Source: Treponema sp.
GTDB taxonomy: Bacteria > Spirochaetota > Spirochaetia > Treponematales > Treponemataceae
DNA: 6,405 nucleotides
NCBI GenBank assembly: GCA_016282455.1
Contig: JAEEKM010000076.1
Span: 1 to 6,405 of the forward strand
Direction: 5' to 3'
Below the pieces are notes generated by a model. The model did not search any database. It had not been told where the DNA came from and was given only the letters and a program-made list of their open reading frames with translations. How positions within the stretch are numbered: position 1 is the stretch's first letter; the number at the start of each line of letters is the position of its first letter. Position numbers and translations under genes: made by a program. Positions 1 to 5,421 of this stretch are shown one piece after another.

Positions 1-198
1 GCTAGGTCAACATGTCTATTGTTTTCTTTGATAGAATGTGCTAAAATAAACAATATCAATCCTGAAGAATATCTTTCTTCAATTTTTGAATTAGTCGCAG
101 ATACAACTGACTGGACTGATTCAAACTGGTCAGAACTTCTTCCTTGGAACATTAAATTGATCAAAAAATCTAATGTTTCAACGGTCTTAGTAGCCTAA
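1..198 (+). CDS. IS66-family transposase, C-terminal fragment (5' end outside window)
   Basis: Reading frame 1 is open from the window edge and gives 65 residues before a TAA at 196-198. The fragment contains LFSLIECAKINNINPEEYL, then a variable linker, then ELLPWN. This matches the C-terminal end of IS66 transposases (a SLIETAK-x-N-x-x-P-x-x-YL helix followed by LLPWN). IS66 transposases are DDE enzymes that move the element; the catalytic residues lie upstream and are not visible here, so activity cannot be judged. The stop codon lies just before a sequence resembling an IS66 terminal repeat, which supports an intact right end rather than a random fragment. The fragment was found by translating the edge because no start codon is in view. 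The family call is confident. Confidence 0.85.
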   Translation, partial: ARSTCLLFSLIECAKINNINPEEYLSSIFELVADTTDWTDSNWSELLPWNIKLIKKSNVSTVLVA

Positions 199-200
199 AA

Positions 201-221
201 GGGCGGGAAATTGACGCTTAC
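201..221 (+). repeat. Probable right terminal inverted repeat of the IS66-family element
   Basis: A G-rich stretch ending in TTGACGCTTAC lies 3 nt after the transposase stop. Its reverse complement begins GTAAGCGTCAA, and IS66-family ends typically start GTAAGCG. The 8 bases after it (222-229, AAATACTC) would be the target duplication expected for this family, but the left end is outside the window, so neither the repeat pairing nor the duplication can be confirmed. Confidence 0.65.
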
Positions 222-277
222 AAATACTCGCTTACTCACCGGTTGCTTTGACGCTTAGTAGACAGAATCTTTATTAT

Positions 278-303
278 AAGAAGTTATGTTATGACCTCTT
301 TTT
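278..303 (+). terminator. Weak candidate rho-independent terminator downstream of the IS66 end
   Basis: AAGA (278-281) pairs with TCTT (297-300). After one mismatch, 283-287 pairs with 291-295 including one G-T pair, leaving a GTT loop, and the stem runs into a T-run at 299-303. The stem is short and AT-rich. It could end read-through transcription coming out of the insertion sequence toward the opposing gene at 797-318. No function is shown beyond the pairing and the T-run. Confidence 0.25.
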
Positions 304-317
304 AGCACCCTTTTACA

Positions 318-797
318 TCATTCAAAGACACGCAAAACCTTATAGCGTATGTTCTTTAAGTCTTTTTTTACAGACTTGGAAGCAACTTTGTAAATTAAGT
401 CCTTGTCGTCGGATTTTTCAAAACGGGCGGTGTTTAGGTCAAGTGCCTGGTCAGCGATGTAAACTGCAATGAGTTTTGGAGCGCTGCTGTTTCTGGAGAT
501 CCGGAAGACACAGCCAAAGGGATTTTTTTCTTCTGCACGGAAGATGGCAAATTCCATGCTGTAACTGTAAATGTCTTTATAAACTGCAACCTGCGACTTG
601 GAGTCAAATTTTAAAACCTGTTCGCCTCCGTCATCATCTGTGCAGTGAAAGCCGAGGGGGTACATTTTCATCTGCTGGCCAAGGTATTTTTCTTCTTCAG
701 TTGGCTTAAGTAAGTAATAGGCTCCGCCAATCAGAAAAAAGAGACAGACTATTCCGAAGATTTTACCGAGGTTTTTTAAGAGATTTATCAATAGCAT
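318..797 (-). CDS. Hypothetical protein with a single N-terminal membrane anchor
   Basis: The product is 159 residues and I recognise no family. Residues about 12-30 (IFGIVCLFFLIGGAYYLL) form one hydrophobic helix preceded by lysines, consistent with an uncleaved signal anchor holding a soluble domain of about 125 residues outside the cytoplasmic membrane. That domain is mixed in charge, has two cysteines (HCTDDDGGE and FGCVFRIS) that might pair, and ends in a lysine-rich segment (SVKKDLKNIRYKVLRVFE). The ATG at 797 lies only 5 nt after the stop of the small gene at 940-803. Its AGGAACGAG ribosome-binding region lies inside the last codons of that gene, so the two are probably cotranscribed and translationally coupled. 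It reads toward the IS66 end; no strong terminator of its own was seen. Confidence 0.7.
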   Translation of the reverse strand: MLLINLLKNLGKIFGIVCLFFLIGGAYYLLKPTEEEKYLGQQMKMYPLGFHCTDDDGGEQVLKFDSKSQVAVYKDIYSYSMEFAIFRAEEKNPFGCVFRISRNSSAPKLIAVYIADQALDLNTARFEKSDDKDLIYKVASKSVKKDLKNIRYKVLRVFE

Positions 798-802
798 AAT
801 TT

Positions 803-940
803 TTACTCGTTCCTATTGTAGCAGAAATCCGGTAATCCAGAGAAGCCCCTTAAGCCGTTCTTTAATTTGTCCTGTATCATGTCGGTTAATGCTTCAAGGT
901 TGATAGGATCTTCACTCTTTACAAAATAACATCTGCTCAT
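803..940 (-). CDS. Small hypothetical protein, 45 residues
   Basis: This short reading frame begins MSRCYFVKSEDPINLEALTD and ends LPDFCYNRNE. It has an ATG preceded by AAGGGGAG (947-954) at a 6-nt spacing, a good Shine-Dalgarno match, and its stop lies 5 nt before the downstream membrane-anchored gene. The composition is ordinary for a soluble protein, with two cysteines and no hydrophobic segment or signal peptide. I recognise no family. It could be a genuine small protein, a regulatory leader peptide coupling translation to the next gene, or the N-terminal remnant of a longer gene. The ribosome binding site and tight spacing make translation likely; function is unknown. Confidence 0.6.
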   Translation of the reverse strand: MSRCYFVKSEDPINLEALTDMIQDKLKNGLRGFSGLPDFCYNRNE

Positions 941-1041
941 AGTAGTCTCCCCTTCTGGTTTGGTTCAATCTTTAGTTATTGATACTATGGGATTGGGGAT
1001 TTGTCATTAAAGTGAGAGTTGAAAAATATATGCGGGGGGTG

Positions 1042-1073
1042 TTAACGGTGGTTTCGAGAGCCTCAACCACCGT
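1042..1073. repeat. Palindromic intergenic repeat, copy 1 (GGTGGTT...AACCACC family)
   Basis: ACGGTGGTT (1045-1053) pairs perfectly with AACCACCGT (1065-1073) around an 11-nt loop, TCGAGAGCCTC. The same arm-loop-arm design occurs at 5817-5841. The longer left arm at 1042-1053 (TTAACGGTGGTT) is also an exact 12-base reverse complement of 1113-1124 in the tandem array beside it, so alternative foldings exist. It lies downstream of the lipoprotein gene at 3017-1161 and might act in 3' end processing, but no T-run follows the stem directly on either strand. Confidence 0.75.
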
Positions 1074-1160
1074 AAAGTATCTATACTCAACCACCGTAAA
1101 GTATCTATACTTAACCACCGTTAAAGTATAGGTGCTTAACTACCGTATTGGGTATAAGTG
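1062..1160. repeat. Four-unit degenerate tandem repeat, 24-26 bp period
   Basis: Units start at 1062, 1086, 1110 and 1135. The first two are identical over 24 bp, beginning CTCAACCACCG and continuing through AAAGTAT. The third (CTTAACCACCG) and fourth (CTTAACTACCG) diverge. The array ends exactly one base before the stop codon of the lipoprotein gene at 3017-1161, so it forms that gene's 3' untranslated region. Unit 1 overlaps the right arm of the palindrome at 1042-1073, suggesting the array was amplified from half of it. No unique spacers exist between the units. Confidence 0.85.
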
Positions 1161-3017
1161 TTACTGTTTTGCCGTAAAGTAGCCGGGGTTATCTGAGCCG
1201 CCGTCTATGCGGGCATATTCTTTTTGAATATGGTTTTCATCATATACGGTTCCGGCTCCTCCTTTGAGGCTGCTGCAGTTTTTGAACATATCATTATAAC
1301 TGCCATAACCTGTAACAAAACTATCTGAAACAATAACTGTTGTAAGGGAAGAACAGTCGAAGAACATTTCTTTCATGGTTAAAACATTACAAGTGTCAAA
1401 ACTGCTCAGGTCCAGGGTTTTAAGGGCACTGCAGGTTTTAAACATGGCATCCATGGCATTAAGACTGCCGGTATTAAAACTGGTCACGTTCAGGTCTGTA
1501 AGGGAAGTGCATCCTTCAAACATTGAGCCCATCATAGTAACCTTGCCGGTATTAAAGCTGCCTAGATTAAGGCTTGTGAGTAAAGGACAATCGAAGAACA
1601 TTCTGCCCATATTAGTAACATTACTGGTGTTAAAGCTGCTTAAGTCCAGGCTTTTAAGAGCATGACAGGAATCAAACATTCTGCTCATGTTTGTAACACT
1701 TCCAGTGTTAAAGTTGTCCAGCTTCAGGTTTGTAAGGGCATAACAGTCTAGGAACATGTTATTCATCTCAGTAACACTGCTGTTGTCGAAGTTGCTCAAG
1801 TTCAGGCTTTCAAGGGCATAACAGGATTCAAACATACCAGCCATAGTAGTAACCCTGCTTGTATTAAAACCGCTTAAGTCCAGTTCTGTAAGGCTGGAAC
1901 ATCCTTCGAACATATAAAGCATGCTTGTAACATTACTGGTGTCAAAACGGCTCACGTCAAGGCTGGTAAGGTCATAGCATCCTTCAAACATGCGGGTCAT
2001 ATCCGTAACACTGGCGGTGTTAAAGTTACTTAAATCCAGCTCCTTCAGATTAAAACAGTTTCCGAACATATCGGTCATGACCGTAACGCTGCTTGTGTTA
2101 AAGTCAACTGTTTCGACTGAAATTAAGTCCTTCATATCGTAAAAAAGAGAGTTTGAATTATCCGATGTTCTGAGGCTCATTTTTTTACCAGGCTCAATAT
2201 AATAATAAAGTGTCTCTTTTTCTTCATCATACCACAAGGGAATTGAGTTTACTGCGGCATCAATATAGTATTCTGCAGAATCGGGTTTTTCCTCTGACTT
2301 TGCAAAGTATTTAATTTTTTTTGGGGATTCCTCTGACTCAGATTCACACAGTTCTTCAAAAATATCTCTGATGTCAGAGCAGTCTAATAATATTATACTC
2401 TTAACCCATTTGGCATAAAGACTAATATCAGAATTAAGGGCTGTGTTAAAATTAAAGGGAGTATCAGAAAGGGTTATGCCCCCATCTTCGGAAGTATACC
2501 AGTTTTCAAAACTCCAGGTCTCTTCTCCACTACCCTCTTTTGTTGGGTTTGCAGGTTTTGTTATTTTCTTTCCGTCTGCAACTTTCATGGAAGTAACAGG
2601 ACTTCCGCCATTTGAGTTAAAACTCACTTCATGAAGGGCAAGTACTGTCCATTTTGCATAGAGAACTATATCAGAAGTAATTGCAGTTTCAAAATCAAAA
2701 GGAGTTGCAGAAAGTGTTTTGCCATTATCTGCTGAGGTATACCAGTTTTCAAAAGTGTATGCTTCGTTTTCACCATTCTCTTTTACAGGATTAGCTGGTT
2801 TTACGGCTTTATTTCCATCTTCTACCTGCTGGCTTTCTATGCTGCTTTTACTATTTGTAATAAAGGAAACAGTGTAGAAAACTTTCTGTTCTTGTTCCTG
2901 TTCTTGTGACTGCTCCTGTTTTGGTTCAGGTTCCTCTACATTCTGGTTACAGGCTGCAATAGTAAATAGCAGTGTGGCACAAAGAAATATTGTGCATATT
3001 TTGGGTAAGTAATTCAT
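1161..3017 (-). CDS. BspA-type leucine-rich-repeat surface lipoprotein with InlB-type repeats
   Basis: The product is 618 residues, probably a surface-exposed lipoprotein used in adhesion or host and community interaction, as known for BspA-family proteins of Treponema and Tannerella. Residues 1-22 are a signal peptide with lipobox TIAAC and acceptor Cys23. Residues 27-44 are a Glu/Gln-rich tether (EEPEPKQEQSQEQEQEQ). Residues about 47-123 and 128-204 are two InlB B-repeat (Listeria-Bacteroides, Flg_new) domains, each ending in LYAKW. A unique acidic region follows (about 205-300). Then come 11 DUF285/BspA repeats of form FNTSxVTxMxxMFxxCxxLxxLxLSx; the MF pair recurs at 317, 343, 369 and on to 577, exactly every 26 residues. 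The C-terminus is ARIDGGSDNPGYFTAKQ. The ATG at 3017 has AAGGAGG (3026-3032) 8 nt upstream. It is monocistronic in this window. The fold and lipoprotein calls are firm; the ligand is unknown. Confidence 0.93.
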   Translation of the reverse strand: MNYLPKICTIFLCATLLFTIAACNQNVEEPEPKQEQSQEQEQEQKVFYTVSFITNSKSSIESQQVEDGNKAVKPANPVKENGENEAYTFENWYTSADNGKTLSATPFDFETAITSDIVLYAKWTVLALHEVSFNSNGGSPVTSMKVADGKKITKPANPTKEGSGEETWSFENWYTSEDGGITLSDTPFNFNTALNSDISLYAKWVKSIILLDCSDIRDIFEELCESESEESPKKIKYFAKSEEKPDSAEYYIDAAVNSIPLWYDEEKETLYYYIEPGKKMSLRTSDNSNSLFYDMKDLISVETVDFNTSSVTVMTDMFGNCFNLKELDLSNFNTASVTDMTRMFEGCYDLTSLDVSRFDTSNVTSMLYMFEGCSSLTELDLSGFNTSRVTTMAGMFESCYALESLNLSNFDNSSVTEMNNMFLDCYALTNLKLDNFNTGSVTNMSRMFDSCHALKSLDLSSFNTSNVTNMGRMFFDCPLLTSLNLGSFNTGKVTMMGSMFEGCTSLTDLNVTSFNTGSLNAMDAMFKTCSALKTLDLSSFDTCNVLTMKEMFFDCSSLTTVIVSDSFVTGYGSYNDMFKNCSSLKGGAGTVYDENHIQKEYARIDGGSDNPGYFTAKQ

Positions 3018-3040
3018 TTTACTATCCTCCTTGCATAATA

Positions 3041-3046
3041 ATTATA
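3041..3046 (-). promoter_or_regulatory. Candidate -10 box for the BspA-type lipoprotein gene
   Basis: Read on the minus strand this is a perfect TATAAT, placing transcription start about 17 nt before the ATG, just upstream of the AAGGAGG ribosome binding site. No convincing -35 hexamer lies at 16-18 nt (candidates read TGTACA or GTACAA), so an activator or an atypical promoter is possible. Confidence 0.45.
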
Positions 3047-3079
3047 ACTCAGGAAATTTGGTTTGTACACACAGAGGGG

Positions 3080-3113
3080 GATAAGTTCTGCTACCTGTGC
3101 AGACAGCCTTATC
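3080..3113. repeat. Nested hairpin between the divergent lipoprotein and NifX-type genes
   Basis: GATAAG (3080-3085) pairs with CTTATC (3108-3113). Inside it TCTGC (3087-3091) pairs with GCAGA (3099-3103) around a TACCTGT loop, leaving an unequal internal loop of 1 against 4 nt. It sits upstream of both predicted promoters, so as DNA it could be a protein-binding palindrome. As RNA it would be made only if a promoter further out is used. No T-run follows immediately, so it is not called a terminator. Confidence 0.5.
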
Positions 3114-3156
3114 TATGAAAAAATATATGTTAATTTATATGTAAAGCAATTTTTTC

Positions 3157-3184
3157 TTGTCAACGGGTAATTGCCAGCCATAAT
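3157..3184 (+). promoter_or_regulatory. Candidate sigma-70 promoter of the NifX-type gene
   Basis: TTGTCA (3157-3162) and CATAAT (3179-3184) are each one base from consensus and 16 nt apart. Transcription would start near 3191 and give a leader of about 30 nt carrying the CAGGAG ribosome binding site at 3208-3213. Confidence 0.55.
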
Positions 3185-3220
3185 GAAATGGTGTATTTTA
3201 TTAAATACAGGAGCCAAGAA

Positions 3221-3577
3221 ATGAAAATTGCAGTTACTTACGAAAGAGAAAGTGGAAACGTATTCCAGCATTTTGGAAAAACCCAGTATTTTAAAATTTA
3301 TGAAATTGAAGACGGAAAAATCATTTCTTCACAGGTGATTGATAACGGCGGAAACGGACATCATGCCCTCCCCCCCTTCCTGAAAAGTCTTGGTGTAGAA
3401 ACTCTGATTCTCGGAAACCGCGGACAGGGTGCTGTTGATGCAATTGCCGCAAGTGGCTTAAAAGAACTTCCTGGCATTACGGGAAGTGCCGACGAAGCAG
3501 CCGAACTTTTTGCAAAGGGAGAATTAAAACCAAACTTTGAGGCTAAATGCAATCACCACGGAGAGCATCATAACTAA
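3221..3577 (+). CDS. NifX/NifB-type dinitrogenase iron-molybdenum cofactor-binding domain protein
   Basis: The product is 118 residues and consists almost entirely of the single PF02579-type domain: MKIAVTYE at the start, VFQHFGKTQYFKIYEIEDGK in the first half, then a GNRGQGAVDAIAASGL loop and KELPGITGSADEAAELF toward the end. Stand-alone members are common in anaerobes without nitrogenase; they are thought to bind iron-sulfur or Fe-Mo type clusters or other metals, and their role is mostly unknown. The C-terminal tail CNHHGEHHN is rich in Cys and His and could bind metal. ATG 3221 is chosen over the upstream in-frame GTG/ATG positions because CAGGAG (3208-3213) sits 7 nt before it and because the domain begins at MKIAVTY. 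It is convergent with the gene at 4447-3590, with only 12 nt between stops, and has no partner on its own strand. Confidence 0.85.
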   Translation: MKIAVTYERESGNVFQHFGKTQYFKIYEIEDGKIISSQVIDNGGNGHHALPPFLKSLGVETLILGNRGQGAVDAIAASGLKELPGITGSADEAAELFAKGELKPNFEAKCNHHGEHHN

Positions 3578-3589
3578 AAGAACTTGAGA

Positions 3590-4447
3590 TTAATCCTGGC
3601 GTTTCATTATAAAGTTCCCCTTCAGCATTTTTGTCTGCAGAATATTTATGAAGGCAGTGGGGTCCGCCTTTTTAATGGAACGCAAAAGTTTATCTTCTTC
3701 ATCTGAAGAAACAACGGTATAAATCATATTGTGTTCTGCTCCGGTATATCCACCCTTACCGGTAAAAAGAGTTGCATCATGCCCGGTAACATCACGGATC
3801 ACATGAATCAGTTCATCAGTTTTATCAGATACAATAAGTATTGTAGATTTTTGATAACGCTTATAAAGAACATTGAGAATCTCTGTGCTTACAAACTGGA
3901 ATATAATTGAATAAAGCGCCCTGTTCCATCCAAACAAAAACCCCAGAACAGCAAGCACAATCATATTAAAAATCAAAATATGATTCCAGATACTGCGGCC
4001 GGTTTTTTCGGAAACATATATTGAAATAAAATCTGTTCCGCCACTGGTTGCACCCGCCAGCAAACATAAGCTGATTGCAATTCCATTTACAATTCCGCCA
4101 AAAATACAGCAGAGCAAAACATCCTTCGTTACATCAAGACCCGGAATCAAATCAGTAAAAAGACCAGAGGCAATAATTGCCCATAGAGAAAGAAGAGTAA
4201 AGCGTTTTCCAACATAACGAAAACAGATTAGGGCCGGTACAATATTAAGCCCCCAGTAGAAAACCACAAAGGGTATTTTTACATTCAGATACTTAGCAAA
4301 AACTTCCTGAATCAATAAAGAAATTCCTGTAAAACCACCAGGCAAAAGTCCTGCTGCATGCACAAAGGTATTAAGATTTACAGCCATTACCAAAGCTCCG
4401 GCAGTAACGAGGAGAAACCGTAAAAAAAGTCGAACCTTATCTTTCAT
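3590..4447 (-). CDS. YitT family membrane protein (DUF161 membrane part plus DUF2179)
   Basis: The product is 285 residues, the usual length for the YitT family, whose biochemical role and substrate are not established. The N-terminal part holds about five to six hydrophobic segments (about 8-28, 58-76, 84-101, 109-132, 153-173, with another possible near 178-195). Two glycine-rich motifs are typical: GLLPGGFTGIS at 33-43 and GATSGGTDFIS at 132-142. The C-terminal soluble domain (about 200-278) is DUF2179-like, with GHDATLFTGKGGYTG at 222-236. The ATG is preceded by AGGAG formed by the last codons and stop of tetR; only 2 nt separate the two genes, so they are cotranscribed and probably translationally coupled. 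That pairing suggests the membrane protein belongs to the regulator's response, perhaps transport or export of the effector, but this is inference. Confidence 0.9.
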   Translation of the reverse strand: MKDKVRLFLRFLLVTAGALVMAVNLNTFVHAAGLLPGGFTGISLLIQEVFAKYLNVKIPFVVFYWGLNIVPALICFRYVGKRFTLLSLWAIIASGLFTDLIPGLDVTKDVLLCCIFGGIVNGIAISLCLLAGATSGGTDFISIYVSEKTGRSIWNHILIFNMIVLAVLGFLFGWNRALYSIIFQFVSTEILNVLYKRYQKSTILIVSDKTDELIHVIRDVTGHDATLFTGKGGYTGAEHNMIYTVVSSDEEDKLLRSIKKADPTAFINILQTKMLKGNFIMKRQD

Positions 4448-4449
4448 CC

Positions 4450-5106
4450 CTACTCCTTCCAGACCAGGCGCATTTTAAGAAAGTTTTTTATGTCCCTGTA
4501 AAAATCCATTGGCGGCACAGTAATGTTTATCTGTTTAAGGGCTTCCTGTACCAGAGGATTTTTGTAACAGCAGACCGCATTTGAAGAAGCGTAAAATAAA
4601 ACATCCAGCTGGATTTTGTGTGCTTCATCACGGGAAACAGACAGCATGGCTGCAAGCCGGTCACAGAAAGCATAGGCCATGTCATAATATTTCTTTTTAA
4701 AAACTGCAAGGCGCTCTACCGTAACATTTGTTTCTATTACCGGATTAAGATAGGAAACATAGCGCATGTAATCCTGATTTGCATTTACAATTCCAGCCCA
4801 GACTTCTGCAATTACTTCTGGAGAAAACTGGTTGCCCTCTGGAAAAGCCGAAAGCAGTGCGCTGTAGTATACATTCATTTTCTCTGCGGAAATTTCCAGA
4901 AAAATTTCTTCTTTGGTCGTAACGTATTTATAAAGATTTGCACGGGACCAGCCGAGTTTTTCTGCAATTGTTGTAAGGGTTATTTCTGAATACGGACAGG
5001 ATGCAAAAAGCTCTTCCGTTGCATTTTTAATTTGAGAAAGTCTCTCTTCTTTGTGCTCATCGCTTCTTGCGCGGATGAAATCTGTTTTAACGGTTAAATC
5101 TGCCAT
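4450..5106 (-). CDS. TetR/AcrR family transcriptional regulator
   Basis: The product is 218 residues, a normal TetR length. The N-terminal DNA-binding domain spans about 22-70: helix 1 RLSQIKNATEELFA, then SEITLTTIAEKLGWSRANLYKYVTTKEEIFLEI, which carries the helix-turn-helix (about 44-63) and the usual tyrosine and post-helix lysine. The C-terminal ligand-binding domain is helical and its effector cannot be read from sequence. It heads an operon with the YitT-type gene and is divergent from the cyclophilin-like/flavodoxin operon, the classic layout for a repressor controlling its neighbour. A perfect inverted repeat at 5212-5232 is the likely operator. No Shine-Dalgarno precedes the ATG; a promoter at 5113-5141 would start transcription at or next to the ATG, suggesting a leaderless message. 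Confidence 0.92.
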   Translation of the reverse strand: MADLTVKTDFIRARSDEHKEERLSQIKNATEELFASCPYSEITLTTIAEKLGWSRANLYKYVTTKEEIFLEISAEKMNVYYSALLSAFPEGNQFSPEVIAEVWAGIVNANQDYMRYVSYLNPVIETNVTVERLAVFKKKYYDMAYAFCDRLAAMLSVSRDEAHKIQLDVLFYASSNAVCCYKNPLVQEALKQINITVPPMDFYRDIKNFLKMRLVWKE

Positions 5107-5112
5107 ACTTTG

Positions 5113-5141
5113 AGAATAGCACAGTAAAAGAATTTATGCAA
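5113..5141 (-). promoter_or_regulatory. Candidate tetR promoter, extended -10, leaderless
   Basis: On the minus strand TTGCAT (5141-5136) is 17 nt from TATTCT (5118-5113), which is preceded by TGC (5121-5119) as an extended -10. Only 6 nt separate the -10 box from the tetR ATG, so transcription should start at the A of ATG. This fits the lack of any ribosome binding site upstream of the start codon. Confidence 0.45.
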
Positions 5142-5157
5142 TAAGCAACTTTTTGTC

Positions 5158-5176
5158 ACTAAAAATATATTTTAGT
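5158..5176. promoter_or_regulatory. AT-rich inverted repeat upstream of the -35 box
   Basis: ACTAAAA (5158-5164) and TTTTAGT (5170-5176) form a perfect 7+5+7 inverted repeat ending 1 nt before the TTGACA of the rightward promoter. It could be an UP element that contacts RNA polymerase alpha subunits or a second regulator site between the two divergent promoters. AT-rich palindromes also arise by chance, so the regulatory reading is tentative. Confidence 0.35.
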
Positions 5177-5177
5177 A

Positions 5178-5206
5178 TTGACAAGTCACCAGTTTTGCCA
5201 TATAGT
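5178..5206 (+). promoter_or_regulatory. Strong sigma-70 promoter of the cyclophilin-like/flavodoxin operon
   Basis: A perfect TTGACA (5178-5183) is followed after exactly 17 nt by TATAGT (5201-5206). The predicted start is near 5212-5214, inside the inverted repeat at 5212-5232. It is the best promoter in the window and reads into a leader of about 200 nt before the first start codon at 5422. Confidence 0.75.
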
Positions 5207-5211
5207 ATAGT

Positions 5212-5232
5212 TAAGTAACACAACGTTACTTA
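5212..5232. promoter_or_regulatory. Probable TetR-type operator
   Basis: TAAGTAAC (5212-5219), a 5-nt spacer ACAAC and GTTACTTA (5225-5232) form a perfect inverted repeat with 8-bp arms. Its size and symmetry fit a TetR-dimer operator. It lies over the predicted transcription start of the rightward operon, where bound protein would block initiation, and the only regulator gene nearby is the divergent tetR. As RNA the repeat could form only a short stem, and the run of T after it has just five bases, so a terminator is less likely. Confidence 0.65.
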
Positions 5233-5238
5233 TTTTTA

Positions 5239-5391
5239 GCGCAGGAAATATGGGCGTTCCCCTTCGGGTCGGGCTTTTGCGAGTTTACCGACGGTAAACT
5301 CGTAACGAGAATGGCAAAGCCATTCTCGCGGTTTCCGGCTTTCGCCTCCATTGCTTTGCAACGGCTTCGCCGCCCATACAATCCCTAACGC
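5239..5391. repeat. 153-bp multi-hairpin intergenic repeat element in the operon leader
   Basis: An 8-bp outer stem (TATGGGCG 5249-5256 with CGCCCATA 5371-5378) encloses several hairpins: 5280-5289 with 5293-5302 (10 bp, GAC loop), 5306-5315 with 5319-5328 (10 bp, AAA loop), and smaller ones at 5351-5361 (TTGC/GCAA) and 5362-5372 (CGGC/GCCG), plus CCC/GGG at 5260-5268. The ends are imperfect inverted repeats (GCGCAGGAAA versus the reverse complement of CAATCCCTAACGC). From memory, sequences of this kind (CCTTCGGGTCGGGCTTT near one end, ATCCCTAACGC at the other) recur between genes in Bacteroidota and spirochaetes. It encodes no protein. Its GC content is clearly higher than its flanks, consistent with insertion between promoter and ribosome binding site. 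Confidence 0.75.
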
Positions 5392-5421
5392 AAAAAAATA
5401 AACAGAAAGGAGTTTTTGACA

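Noticed and set aside
248..709. Plus-strand reading frames opposite the 797-318 gene
   Set aside because: They lack ribosome binding sites and protein-like composition, and lie antisense to a better-supported gene.
1062..1160. Possible CRISPR array
   Set aside because: Units are contiguous 24-26 bp repeats with no unique spacers, and no cas gene is present.
1375..2634. Plus-strand reading frames inside the BspA-type gene
   Set aside because: Their repetitive composition (LPVLKL-type) mirrors the opposite-strand repeats; no ribosome binding sites.
3370..3376. C7 tract as a phase-variation switch in the NifX-type gene
   Set aside because: The frame is intact through codons for LPPF in a normal domain position; seven bases is short, and a cytoplasmic metal-cofactor protein is not a typical phase-variable target.
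3221..3577. Evidence for nitrogen fixation
   Set aside because: The domain is shared by many small proteins in organisms lacking nitrogenase, and no nif genes are nearby.
4618..4989. Plus-strand 123-residue reading frame opposite tetR
   Set aside because: It is antisense to a clear TetR domain gene and has no domain or ribosome binding site.
5239..5391. Integron attC site (treponemes can carry integrons; the element has GTTAGGG/CCCTAAC at one end)
   Set aside because: The CCCTAAC/GTTAGGG box is at only one end and in the opposite arrangement to the attC R''/R' boxes; no second box was found.
5239..5391. Riboswitch or tRNA-like RNA in the leader
   Set aside because: No recognised riboswitch core, anticodon or T-loop pattern; perfect hairpins with terminal inverted repeats fit a repeat element better.
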